This document shows, in pieces, positions 8,121 to 16,323 of a DNA stretch of 64,000 nucleotides. Within the stretch, counting starts at the first letter, position 1; each line of letters begins with the position of its first letter. The translations under genes were made by a program, and so were the position numbers. The stretch spans positions 1 through 64,000 of the forward strand of contig CAILUV010000043.1 in the NCBI GenBank assembly GCA_903837555.1, in the 5' to 3' direction. The notes beneath the pieces are model-generated. The model was not told the origin of the DNA and did no database searches. It saw only the letters and a list, made by a program, of their open reading frames with translations. Source of the stretch: an uncultured Alphaproteobacteria bacterium. Lineage in GTDB: Bacteria > Pseudomonadota > Alphaproteobacteria > Micropepsales > Micropepsaceae.

Positions 8121-10781
8121 ATGACCAAACTGACCGCTCTTTTGATGACGGGTGTCAGCCCGTTCCTCATACTGCTGGGCGCACCCGCCGCCCTGGCCCA
8201 GTCCTCCGCCACCCAGGCGGTGGAAGATACCGTCACCGTCAGCGCCCAGGCCAATGGTTCGGGCGGAATCATGGCGCCGGTCACCGTGCCCAAGCAGCGC
8301 TCCGTCATCACACAGGAATTCATCGACCGTCAGCCCGCCGGCCAGTCGATCTTCGAAACCCTGAACAAGGTGCCGGGCTTCAACTTCACCAACAACGATC
8401 CCTATGGCAATTCCGGCGGCAACATCCGCATCCATGGCTATGATGGAAACCACATTTCCTTCACCTGGGACGGCATGCCGCTGAATGACACCGGCAATTA
8501 CGCCATCTACACTAACCAGGTCGCCGATTCCGAAATCATCGGCCGGGCCACCGTCAACCAGGGCACCACCGACGTGGACAGCCCCACCGCGGCGGCCACC
8601 GGCGGCGTGGTCGCCATCACCACCGCGCGTCCCAAGGACGAATGGGGCGTGCTGGCGGATATCAGCGCCGGTTCCCACAATTACCGGCGCGCCTTCCTCC
8701 GGCTGGACAGCGGGGCCTTCGGTCCCTGGAACACGGTGGCTTTTGCCACTTTCTCCCTCACCGATTACGACAAGTTCAAGGGCCCGGGGCATCTGCAGAA
8801 AAAGCAGTTCAACGCTTCGATCTATCAGGATCTGGGTGATCTGGGCTGGGTGCAGCTGGCCATGCACTTCAATTCCAACCGCAACAACTTCTACAACAAT
8901 CCCACTTTCTATCCGGCCGTTTCCACCCTGACACCGACGGCGACACCGGGCGTCTTCAACGGCGTCACCAACTTCCCGCGCGTTACCGGCGGGCCCGCCG
9001 CGCCCGCGGTGGCGATCTCTCCCAGTGGGCGCTATACCGGCACCGGCCTGACCAGCAATCCCCTGGGCTTCGGCCTGGAGTTCGACCAGGCGCCAACCTG
9101 CACCCGCGTCACGCCGGTCGCCGGCACCGCCCAAAGCGACGCCAGCTGCTCCAGCTTTTACGGCGTGCGTATCAATCCTTCCGACACCGGCAATATCCGC
9201 ATCTCCTCGCTGCTGCGCCTGTCCGATACGCTGTCGCTGACGGTGGATCCCTCCATTCAATATGTGCTGGCCAATGGCGGCGGCTATACCGCCCTTAGCG
9301 AACAGGATGGAAAGCTGCGCGGCAATGTGCCGGGTGTGATCGGCCTGGACCTGAATGGTGATGGCGACATACTGGACACGGTGGGCGTCTACAGTCCCAA
9401 TACCACCAACACCATCCGCTACGGCCTCAACACCTCGCTGGTGTGGCAGGTGGATGCGAACCATACCCTGCAGCTGGCCTATACCGGCGACTTCGGCTTG
9501 CACCGCCAGACCGCCCAGTTCGGCTTCCTGGATGCCAACGGCTTTCCCTTCGATCCCTTTGGCGGCTACCGCGACCCGGCGAACCGGGTGCGATCGGCCG
9601 ACGGGACCCCGGTGCGAGGCCGCGACCGCCGCAGCCGCGCCATCCTGCACCAGATGGCCTTCGCCTATGAGGGCAGCTTCTTTGAAGACATCGCCCATGT
9701 CAGTGCCGGCGTGCGCATGCCCTTCATGCAGCGCGACCTCAACCAGCTCTGCTACCTGCAGGTAACCGGCACCTCCGGCGTGGGTTTTCCGACCTGCACC
9801 ACCGCCGCGCCGACCTCGGCGTTGGCGGCAAATGGCACCGTCACTCTACCCGGCAGCGCCACGAACCTCTACGTGCCGACGGCGCAGAAGACAGTCCATT
9901 TCAGCCGCGTGCTGCCCAATGTCGGCATCTCGCTGTCGCCCTGGGGGCCGGAGCATCAAGTCTATACGGCCGTCGCCGCCGGCCTGGCCGCGCCGCGCAC
10001 CGACAATCTCTACAATGGCGGCAATAACGGCTTGTGTGTCACCGCCGGTGTTTCCACCCCCAATGCGCCGGGCTGCGTCTATACCAGCTTCTCCACCGTC
10101 AAGCCGGAAACCTCGACAAATTACAGTATCGGCTATCGCTACAATTCCGACGATTTCACCTTCTCGATCTCGGCCTACAACAACCAGTTCAAGAACCGCA
10201 TCGTCACCAGCTTCGACCAAGACCAGGGCATCAGCATCGACCGCAACATCGGCTCGGTGAATGTCAACGGCGTGGATGTCGAAGCCAATGTCTCGCCGAT
10301 GGAGAATCTGAGCATCTATAGCTCCCTCTCCTATATCCACACCCGCGTCAGCGCCGGACCGCAGGCCATAATCCGGGTCGGAGCCGGCGGCGCGCCAGTC
10401 AATCTGGCGGGCAAACGGGTGGCCGAAACGCCGGCCTGGACCTTCTCGCAGCGCTATGAATATGACTGGGAGGGTTTCACCTTCGGCTTTGGCGGCAAGT
10501 TCGTATCCAGCCGCTATGCCACCGACGCCAACGACCTCAAGGTGCCCAAATATTTCCTCGCCGATGCCGATATCGGCTACGACCTGGCGGGGTTGGGTTG
10601 GGCAGGCTCCTACGTCAAGCTGAACGGCTTCAATCTGTTCCGCGAACGCTATTTCGGCTCGATCTCTTCACGGCCCTGCTTCAATCCCAGCCTGCCCACG
10701 TCCAGCGCCTGTGGCAGCTATCCCAGTGTCACAGTCGGCGCACCGCAGACCTTCCAGTTCACCCTGCGCACCGAACTGTAG
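8121..10781 (+). CDS. TonB-dependent outer-membrane receptor
   Basis: An 886-residue receptor. A signal peptide ends APAALAQ, then the plug domain (SVITQEFIDRQPAGQSIFETLNKVPG, IRIHGYDGNHISFTWDGMPLND, VNQGTTDVDSPTAAATGG) and a long 22-strand-type barrel end in the aromatic/Leu C-terminus FQFTLRTEL. The substrate is unknown. The plug sequence resembles the large sphingomonad and Caulobacter TBDR families rather than classical siderophore receptors. The ATG at 8121 is chosen for its GGGGA site and for the signal peptide. A strong terminator follows, then an S1/P1 nuclease gene on the same strand. Confidence 0.93.
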   Translation: MTKLTALLMTGVSPFLILLGAPAALAQSSATQAVEDTVTVSAQANGSGGIMAPVTVPKQRSVITQEFIDRQPAGQSIFETLNKVPGFNFTNNDPYGNSGGNIRIHGYDGNHISFTWDGMPLNDTGNYAIYTNQVADSEIIGRATVNQGTTDVDSPTAAATGGVVAITTARPKDEWGVLADISAGSHNYRRAFLRLDSGAFGPWNTVAFATFSLTDYDKFKGPGHLQKKQFNASIYQDLGDLGWVQLAMHFNSNRNNFYNNPTFYPAVSTLTPTATPGVFNGVTNFPRVTGGPAAPAVAISPSGRYTGTGLTSNPLGFGLEFDQAPTCTRVTPVAGTAQSDASCSSFYGVRINPSDTGNIRISSLLRLSDTLSLTVDPSIQYVLANGGGYTALSEQDGKLRGNVPGVIGLDLNGDGDILDTVGVYSPNTTNTIRYGLNTSLVWQVDANHTLQLAYTGDFGLHRQTAQFGFLDANGFPFDPFGGYRDPANRVRSADGTPVRGRDRRSRAILHQMAFAYEGSFFEDIAHVSAGVRMPFMQRDLNQLCYLQVTGTSGVGFPTCTTAAPTSALAANGTVTLPGSATNLYVPTAQKTVHFSRVLPNVGISLSPWGPEHQVYTAVAAGLAAPRTDNLYNGGNNGLCVTAGVSTPNAPGCVYTSFSTVKPETSTNYSIGYRYNSDDFTFSISAYNNQFKNRIVTSFDQDQGISIDRNIGSVNVNGVDVEANVSPMENLSIYSSLSYIHTRVSAGPQAIIRVGAGGAPVNLAGKRVAETPAWTFSQRYEYDWEGFTFGFGGKFVSSRYATDANDLKVPKYFLADADIGYDLAGLGWAGSYVKLNGFNLFRERYFGSISSRPCFNPSLPTSSACGSYPSVTVGAPQTFQFTLRTEL

Positions 10782-10797
10782 CCGTGTTAAACCGCCG

Positions 10798-10826
10798 GGG
10801 GCTGGCCGAAAGGCCGGCCCCTTTTT
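10798..10826 (+). terminator. Rho-independent terminator after the TonB receptor gene
   Basis: GGGGCTGGCC (10798-10807) pairs with GGCCGGCCCC (10812-10821) through ten pairs with one G-U, closed by a GAAA tetraloop and followed by five T residues. It lies 16 bases after the receptor stop and 15 bases before the nuclease start, so the nuclease may depend on read-through or on its own promoter. Confidence 0.88.
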
Positions 10827-10840
10827 CATCGGGGAATCGC

Positions 10841-11848
10841 ATGCGCAGGCTTCTGGTTGTTCTGCTGATGCTGACGTCATCGCATGGCACGGCGCAGGCC
10901 TGGGGCGGCAAGGGCCACCGCATCATTGGTGAACTAGCGGCCCGGAATTTCCCCGCTTCGATTCCGGCATTCCTGAAAACGCCGCAGGCGCAGTTTCAGA
11001 TCGGCCAGCTGGCGGGCGAACCGGACATTTCGCGCGGCGCCGGTCAACCGCATGACTGGGACCTGGATCCCGGGCACTTTGTGGACCTGGACGATCAGGG
11101 AAAGATCATGGGGGGACCGGCGCTTCCCGCCTTGCCCGCGTCGCGGCGTGACTATGACACCGCCCTGCGCACCGTTGGCTCCAACCAGTATGCCGCCGGA
11201 TACCTGCCCTACAATCTGATGGGCGGCTGGCAGCAGCTGGTGAAGGATTTCGCCATTCTGCGCATGACAATCGCGGCGCAAAAGCACGCCACCAAATTCT
11301 CCATGACGCGGGCGGAGCGCGAGCGTTTCACCCGCGAACGCGCTTTACGCGAAATGCTCACCCTGCGCGACCTGGGCTGGTGGGCGCATTTCGTCGGCGA
11401 TGCCAGTCAGCCGCTCCACACCAGCATCCATTATGACGGCTGGGGCGAAGGGCCGAACCCGCGCCGCTACATCACTGCCAAGGGGCTGCACGCGAAGTTC
11501 GAAACCGATTTCGTGGACACTCACATTAGCGAGCCGGACGTGGCGGCGCGGCTTCGCCCTTACCGCGCCTGCAACTGCACCGTCCAGCGACGCGTGCAGG
11601 ATTATCTCACCGCGAGCTGGGCTGAGTTGGAACCCACCTATCAGCTGGACAAGGATGGCGCGTTTGACAGGGCGACGCCTGCGTCCATTGCCTTCACCGC
11701 GGCACGTATCGCAGAAGCCGCCAGCCAGTTGCGCGACTTAGTCGCCGACGCCTGGGTAGAATCCGGCGAGGTGACACTGGGTTACAAGACTCCCATAACT
11801 GTTAAGGATCTCGAATCTGGCCGCGCCGATCCCAGGGCGCTAAACTGA
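10841..11848 (+). CDS. S1/P1-type zinc nuclease, exported
   Basis: A 335-residue extracytoplasmic nuclease. The signal peptide is cut after AQA to expose Trp21, the N-terminal zinc ligand of the family (WGGKGHR). Further ligands are visible in PHDWD and PGHFVD, and in the hallmark HFVGDASQPLH followed by HYDGWGEG. S1/P1 enzymes degrade single-stranded DNA and RNA to 5' nucleotides and have 3'-nucleotidase activity, so they can release nucleosides and phosphate. RBS GGGGA stands at 10831. The receptor gene just upstream suggests a degrade-and-import pair. A truncated relative lies at 34800-34919. Confidence 0.93.
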   Translation: MRRLLVVLLMLTSSHGTAQAWGGKGHRIIGELAARNFPASIPAFLKTPQAQFQIGQLAGEPDISRGAGQPHDWDLDPGHFVDLDDQGKIMGGPALPALPASRRDYDTALRTVGSNQYAAGYLPYNLMGGWQQLVKDFAILRMTIAAQKHATKFSMTRAERERFTRERALREMLTLRDLGWWAHFVGDASQPLHTSIHYDGWGEGPNPRRYITAKGLHAKFETDFVDTHISEPDVAARLRPYRACNCTVQRRVQDYLTASWAELEPTYQLDKDGAFDRATPASIAFTAARIAEAASQLRDLVADAWVESGEVTLGYKTPITVKDLESGRADPRALN

Positions 11849-11910
11849 CGGGAGATGGCGGGGTTCGGTATGCAAGTGCGACATCAAGTCAGCCCGCATC
11901 AGCGCCGTCA

Positions 11911-12099
11911 TTAAGTCACTAGCGCCTTCTCGGTAATGAGGGCGAGATGCTTGCCGAGTTCATCCCGAATGATCGCTGTGTCGGCCTTGCGACGCCGAAT
12001 GCCTTGCAAAGCAAAATCACGCGTGGGCGGTATGTCGTTGAGCCACGGGGTTTCGTCGACCTCTCGGTCGTTCGATAGGTACTGGATAGTGAAAGCCAT
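11911..12099 (-). CDS. Small hypothetical protein
   Basis: A 62-residue acidic-basic mixed peptide (MAFTIQYLSNDREVDETPW...). It looks like a genuine small cytoplasmic protein: it has an ATG with a GGTGGGA Shine-Dalgarno-like stretch a few bases upstream, and an amphipathic layout (beta-strand start, ETPW, then helices). No domain is recognised. It lies downstream of and convergent with the nuclease gene. Small proteins of this TIxYLxD...PW type occur scattered in sphingomonads, to my knowledge without known function. Confidence 0.5.
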   Translation of the reverse strand: MAFTIQYLSNDREVDETPWLNDIPPTRDFALQGIRRRKADTAIIRDELGKHLALITEKALVT

Positions 12100-12216
12100 A
12101 TCCCACCCTAGACCGGCCCGGTCCTGGGCAGCAAGGCGGTGCCGCCCAAGCTAGTGGGCATCACGTGACACACGGGGGACTACCGCGGGGTCAGGCGCAT
12201 CAAACCCCTGAGCTGC

Positions 12217-12248
12217 CAATTTCCGCTTCGCGCCAATAGCGGACAATC
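12217..12248. repeat. Degenerate single copy of the intergenic hairpin repeat
   Basis: CAATTTCCGCTTCGCG...AGCGGACAATCG resembles the AATGTCCGCT/AGCGGACATT element at 7705-7734, with the right arm better conserved than the left. No partner copy 45 bases away is visible. It lies in the 12100-12396 gap, which otherwise holds nothing I can name. Confidence 0.5.
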
Positions 12249-12396
12249 GCAAGTACCAGTCCGTACGTACCATCATCACATGGTTGTAATTTCGATTCAG
12301 CTGAAAGCCGTCCCGCTCCCTTCCTAGAGGATGAGCAACGACCGACTGCTCCGACGAGCGCGAACAGGGACACGAAGCATGATCGTGGGCTACCAT

Positions 12397-12654
12397 TCAG
12401 CGCACGAAACTATACACCACAAATAATACCCCGCTCATTCCAAGCAATACTATAAGCAGTCCGAGCTTGTTTAATACGGGCTTACTCCCATCAATCCGTC
12501 GAATATCTGTTTTCTGGTATATGGCTGTGTGTGAGCAAGAAGGGCAACTGACGCGATATGCAGCTGGCACGCTCTCGCAAGCATAGCTGAATGACAGAAC
12601 CGCCTTACCGCAGGCAACGCAATAAAAACCTCGATGCCAGAAATCTACGCACAT
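12397..12654 (-). CDS. Small zinc-ribbon membrane protein, hypothetical
   Basis: An 85-residue protein. CVACGK near residue 12 and CPSCSH near residue 38 form a two-knuckle zinc-ribbon. The C-terminus is one membrane helix (LGLLIVLLGMSGVLFVVYSF) followed by Val-Arg. ATG 12654 is preferred to the GTG at 12660 because GGAGG stands six bases upstream of it. The function is unknown; single-helix zinc-ribbon proteins often act as membrane-tethered adaptors. The local base composition is lower in GC than in the neighbouring receptor gene, which suggests accessory DNA. Confidence 0.6.
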   Translation of the reverse strand: MCVDFWHRGFYCVACGKAVLSFSYACESVPAAYRVSCPSCSHTAIYQKTDIRRIDGSKPVLNKLGLLIVLLGMSGVLFVVYSFVR

Positions 12655-13155
12655 GCGCACCCTCCGCGCAGCAACCGTACAAAGGATTTCTTCGTCAACA
12701 AAGATTGGTTCAGACTCGTTGCCAAAATCCTGTGGGCGTATCCAATATGAGCGACACTACGTAAGCGATGGTCTAGGAGCCGGAGGGCTGACGATGGATC
12801 GACGGCCGTCCACATCACGGGACGGATCGAGGCTAGGTGACCATCGTCAATCATCGTGCCTTAAAACTGGCGGCCCCGAGATAAGCGCGCAGCGGAATTG
12901 AGTTGTTCCATCCCTACTCCTTGACTGAAAACGAAGCAGGTTTTCGCGGATCTACTGCAACTGGGACCTTACAGCCTTCAATCATTCAGGAGAGACAAGC
13001 CAGACCGGACTCCTAGTATTAGCGGGGTTGTTGTGTGTAGCCGCATAATAGCCCCAAGCGATCACGGCCATTGTAATGGTTATCAAAAAAAACCGCTTTT
13101 GGACTAAACGGCCGATCGATCATAAAGCCTTCCAGCGTTTCCGAACCCTGATAAG
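12655..13155. other. Intergenic region without a supported gene
   Basis: About 500 bases between the zinc-ribbon gene and pstS. Only short, badly composed open frames occur. There is an A-rich stretch near 13083-13092 but no clear terminator, RNA gene or repeat. The base composition is lower in GC than the housekeeping genes. Confidence 0.5.
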
Positions 13156-14187
13156 TTACATCCCCGAGCCCTGAATATTTTTCCAACCCGCTTCGACTGC
13201 TGCAACGGCGTTCTCAGGCATAGGGACATAATCCAGGCCAATCGCGAGCTGGCCCCCCTTTTCCATGCCCCATTTAAAGAACTTGAGCGCCTCAGCTGTC
13301 GCTTTCTTGTCTGGGGGATTTTTATAGACCAAGACGAAGACCGTAGCAGTGATAGGCCATGACTCGGCGCCCGGCTGATTCAAGAAGAGGATATGGAAAT
13401 CGTTCTTCGCTGCGTTGGCCCAATCCGCATTCGCGGACGCAGAGCGCATAGATTGAATTGTAGGCTCGACGGGCCGGCCAGCCCTATTGATCAACTTCAC
13501 ATGGCTAAGACGATTCTGCTTCGCGAACGCGTACTCCACGTAGCCGATTGATCCAACGAATTGCGACACATTTCCCGCTACGCCTTCATTTCCCTTGGCG
13601 CCAACGCCGGCGGGCCACTCAATCGCAGTATCCGCGCCCATGTCCGTTTTCCATTGTGGGCTAACAAGACTCAGGTAGGTGGCGAAATTGAAAGTCGTTC
13701 CCGAGCCGTCCGAGCGATGCACCACTGTTATGGCACGGTCGGGTAACGACAGAGTGGGGTTAAGCTTTTTAAGAGCAGGATCGTTCCAGCGGGCAATCTT
13801 GCCCATGAAGATGTTTGCCAGCGTCGTTCCGTCCAGCACCATCTGGCCCGGCTGGATGCCCGGGACATTGATCACGGGCACGATGGAGCCAATGACAATC
13901 GGGAATTGGGTCAAACCTGCCGCATTTAGCTCTTTGGTTGTCAACGGTTTGTCGGTGGCGCCGAAAGTAACTGTCTTCGCTTTTATCTGAGCAATGCCGC
14001 CGCCAGAGCCAATCGACTGATAATTGATTTGATTGCCAGTAGCGTCTTTGTACGCACCCGCCCACTTAGAAATGAGCGGAAACACAAAGGTCGAGCCAGC
14101 ACCGGTGAGGTTGGCTGCCGCCGCCGAGTTCGCGATCAACGCGATACCGGCAATCATTCCAATTGCAGCGCGGCTATACATCTTCAT
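13156..14187 (-). CDS. pstS: Phosphate ABC transporter substrate-binding protein PstS
   Basis: A 343-residue periplasmic phosphate-binding protein. A signal peptide ends SAAAA, then LTGAGSTFVFPLISKWAGAYK, IGSGGGIAQIKAKTVTFGATDKPL and VHRSDGSGTTFNFATYLS, which carry the phosphate-contacting loops (GSTF, SGGG, RSDGSGT). It captures orthophosphate for PstCAB. No pstC, pstA, pstB or phoU occurs in the window, so this is an orphan copy. ATG 14187 has GGGAAG nine bases upstream; an in-frame ATG at 14196 is possible. A three-half-site Pho box stands upstream at 14253-14281, pointing to PhoB control. Confidence 0.94.
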   Translation of the reverse strand: MKMYSRAAIGMIAGIALIANSAAAANLTGAGSTFVFPLISKWAGAYKDATGNQINYQSIGSGGGIAQIKAKTVTFGATDKPLTTKELNAAGLTQFPIVIGSIVPVINVPGIQPGQMVLDGTTLANIFMGKIARWNDPALKKLNPTLSLPDRAITVVHRSDGSGTTFNFATYLSLVSPQWKTDMGADTAIEWPAGVGAKGNEGVAGNVSQFVGSIGYVEYAFAKQNRLSHVKLINRAGRPVEPTIQSMRSASANADWANAAKNDFHILFLNQPGAESWPITATVFVLVYKNPPDKKATAEALKFFKWGMEKGGQLAIGLDYVPMPENAVAAVEAGWKNIQGSGM

Positions 14188-14252
14188 GTTTTTCATCTTC
14201 CCATAGCGTATATATGACTAGCGGCGGCATGGCAGAGGAACGCGCCAGCTTT

Positions 14253-14281
14253 GTGAACTATATATGACAGTGGTGTGACTA
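14253..14281 (-). promoter_or_regulatory. Pho box upstream of pstS
   Basis: Read on the minus strand, three 7-base half-sites follow at exact 11-base steps: TAGTCAC (14275-14281), CTGTCAT (14264-14270) and AGTTCAC (14253-14259). The middle one matches the PhoB consensus CTGTCAT exactly. The 4-base spacers are ACCA and ATAT. The box lies 66 bases before the pstS start. No good -10 hexamer stands at the canonical 10-base distance; another TAGTCAT lies at 14214-14220. The divergent gspO gene begins about 180 bases away. Confidence 0.85.
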
Positions 14282-14463
14282 CTACTAACCCACTATATTA
14301 AAAGGGGTTTTCTATTGGTCTGTCGTGGTGGGCCTCCAACAAGTTTTGCACAGTGACTCCGCAATTAACAGAATCCGGATCTCATACCCCGCCTTGTGAA
14401 AATAGTTGCACTCCGGTCGGTCGGATCACAGGTATACCCGCTGGACGGATCGTTGGCTGAACC

Positions 14464-15135
14464 ATGCCCGACGTGATTTTCATAGTGCTATCCGTACTGA
14501 TAAGCATTCCCGTGGGGATGATCATATCCAGCGCATCACTGAAAATGCCGAAGCCGGACATTGTTCGGCCCGAGAGCTCGCGGCGAAAGCTGGTTTTGGT
14601 TGTGGCCTGTATGGCTTTGGCGCTATGGGCAGGATCGGCATGGCCTGGTCCAAACGCCTTCCTGGGCAGCCTGCTGGGATGGCAGCTGCTGATTCTGGCC
14701 TTGCTGGATTTCGAGCATTTCTGGCTGCCGCGAACTTTGACCATCACCTTGCTTGTAAGCGGTCTGATAGCGATAGCCGCCCAATCCATGCAGAGCTTTT
14801 ACGAGCATGCGCTGGGCGCTGCGATAGGCTTCGCTCTGCTGGCGGCGCTTGCGTTTGCGTATCGCAAATTGCGCGGACAAGACGGTCTTGGCGGGGGAGA
14901 TGCATGGCTTCTGGCGGGGGGGGGCGCATGGACCGGCTGGCAGGGCCTCCCAACCATTCTTGTGCTTGGTGCGGGCGCCGGGCTCGTCTTCGTCGCCCTG
15001 ATGTCGGTGCGTGGCAAGCCGGTCGGACGCGCGCAACCCATCCCCTTTGGGGTGGGTTTGGCGATCGGAATTTGGCTCACCTGGCTCTACGGGCCACTCG
15101 ATGGCACGCAGATTTTGCGCCAAGCGACGGGTTAA
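14464..15135 (+). CDS. gspO: Type II secretion prepilin peptidase GspO, lacking the methyltransferase domain
   Basis: A 223-residue polytopic membrane aspartic protease. The catalytic aspartates are seen as LALLDFEHFWLP (Asp82) and LGGGDAWLLAGGG (Asp146, the GxGD motif). It removes leader peptides from the pseudopilins GspG-K. Classical GspO/PilD proteins carry an N-terminal cytoplasmic methyltransferase domain with a CxxC pair; none is present. An in-frame TGA at 14458-14460 excludes an upstream extension. It faces the gsp operon and its stop overlaps the gspN stop by four bases. Confidence 0.87.
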   Translation: MPDVIFIVLSVLISIPVGMIISSASLKMPKPDIVRPESSRRKLVLVVACMALALWAGSAWPGPNAFLGSLLGWQLLILALLDFEHFWLPRTLTITLLVSGLIAIAAQSMQSFYEHALGAAIGFALLAALAFAYRKLRGQDGLGGGDAWLLAGGGAWTGWQGLPTILVLGAGAGLVFVALMSVRGKPVGRAQPIPFGVGLAIGIWLTWLYGPLDGTQILRQATG

Positions 15136-15863
15136 AGGGCGAGATTTCCCCGATCGAAACGCGCATAGCCATCTGCCTCCGGCGCAAAGCCGGCCGCGGC
15201 GGCCATGGCATCGCCAGCTTCTCCCAAACCCAGGATGCGATTTTCCATTCGATAGGCGCCGTCAGCGCCAATGCGGATGGTGCTGCGGATCGCGATGCTG
15301 CCGGACCGGCCCACCAATCTGGCAATCACGTCGTTACCGGCACAGCCGAGCGCTCCGCGCAATTCCAGGTCGGACGAAAGCGGGATACTGCCCCGCGCCA
15401 GCCGCACATGCTTGACCACAACCGATCCCTGCGCTGCGCGGCAGGTACCGTCACGGAATGCAACGTCGATGTCGGATAGCAGCATTTCACCTTCCAACGG
15501 CAGCGAGGGGGAAAGCGCCTGGACGGGAACCCGCAAGCTATCGGCGCGGATCTCTCGTCTGTCTCGGCCCAGCAGGGCTGTGCCGGCACCTTGCAGTTTG
15601 CCCGCCGCAGAGAAGCGAAAGCGCATTTGACCTGACAGAAGGGCGGGAATATCCAGCGCCACTTTTGCATCGCCCAGCGAAAGGTGGCCGAGATAACCAG
15701 CCTGCAAGACGCCGCCCCAGATCGTCCCCTCAACATCTGCGGCGGAAAGCCAGCGGTCCGCCTGCGTCCAGGATAGCGCCAGCCGCAAGGGCGCGGTCGC
15801 CGCCAGAACCGCAACCAGGAACATTGCCAATACGGGCCATTTCCACTGCATATCAGCGCCCAT
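15132..15863 (-). CDS. gspN: Type II secretion system protein GspN
   Basis: About 243 residues: one N-terminal membrane helix (WPVLAMFLVAVLAATAPLRLAL) and a periplasmic beta-rich domain with the GspN-type pattern VEGTIWGGVLQAGYLGHLSLGDAKVALD and later QGSVVVKHVRLA. GspN is an accessory inner-membrane component of unclear role. The start is ambiguous: ATG 15863 overlaps gspM by 11 bases, while ATG 15851 lies one base after the gspM stop. It is the last gene of the gspC-N operon and converges on gspO. Confidence 0.85.
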   Translation of the reverse strand: MGADMQWKWPVLAMFLVAVLAATAPLRLALSWTQADRWLSAADVEGTIWGGVLQAGYLGHLSLGDAKVALDIPALLSGQMRFRFSAAGKLQGAGTALLGRDRREIRADSLRVPVQALSPSLPLEGEMLLSDIDVAFRDGTCRAAQGSVVVKHVRLARGSIPLSSDLELRGALGCAGNDVIARLVGRSGSIAIRSTIRIGADGAYRMENRILGLGEAGDAMAAAAGFAPEADGYARFDRGNLAL

Positions 15864-16323
15864 CGCTAAAGGTCGCGTCAAGGTTGAGCGTGCCCTCACC
15901 CTGTTTCACCACAATCAGGTGGCGGAGCGAAATGCCATACTCGGTTTGCAGTTGGGCAATCCAGGGAAATAGCAGCGTCGATGGGACCGCGTTGGCGGCA
16001 ACACGAACCCCGCCTTGCGGATCGGGTTCGATGCGTCCCGGCGTGATACCGGCGGCGCCCAAGCTATCGCGCACAATCTCCGCCAAGGGCTTCTTGGCGG
16101 CTTCAACCTTGCGCGCCGGTCCCAATGTGCGTATCTGCGCCACCAGCGACAGAACCGTCTGCTTCTCTTTTAAAGCTATTGCATGCCGGTATGCCGACAC
16201 CCGATGGAGATACACAGCCGGTCGCCAAACCCCGTACCAGCAAATGGCGGCCACGATCAGGACTGCGCCCAGCCCCACCATGATGCGCTCGCGCTGCGAC
16301 AGGCTGTTCCACCAGTTGATCAC
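15853..16323 (-). CDS. gspM: Type II secretion system protein GspM
   Basis: A 156-residue bitopic inner-membrane protein. It has a short cytoplasmic N-terminus (WWNSLSQRERIMVGLG), one transmembrane helix (AVLIVAAICWYGVW) and a periplasmic ferredoxin-like domain. GspM partners GspL in the assembly platform. The start overlaps the gspL stop by four bases. The family is poorly conserved, so the call rests on topology, length and position between gspL and gspN. Confidence 0.87.
   Translation of the reverse strand: MINWWNSLSQRERIMVGLGAVLIVAAICWYGVWRPAVYLHRVSAYRHAIALKEKQTVLSLVAQIRTLGPARKVEAAKKPLAEIVRDSLGAAGITPGRIEPDPQGGVRVAANAVPSTLLFPWIAQLQTEYGISLRHLIVVKQGEGTLNLDATFSDGR

Noticed and set aside
8103-9698. 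Long open frame antisense to the first TonB receptor (531 codons)
   Set aside because: It has no ribosome-binding site, an Ile/Val/Gly/Ala-biased composition typical of the antisense frame of a GC-rich gene, and lies wholly opposite a well-supported receptor gene.
12645-12854. Minus-strand frame of 69 codons upstream of the zinc-ribbon gene
   Set aside because: No ribosome-binding site, no recognisable sequence features and overlap with the leader of the better supported gene.
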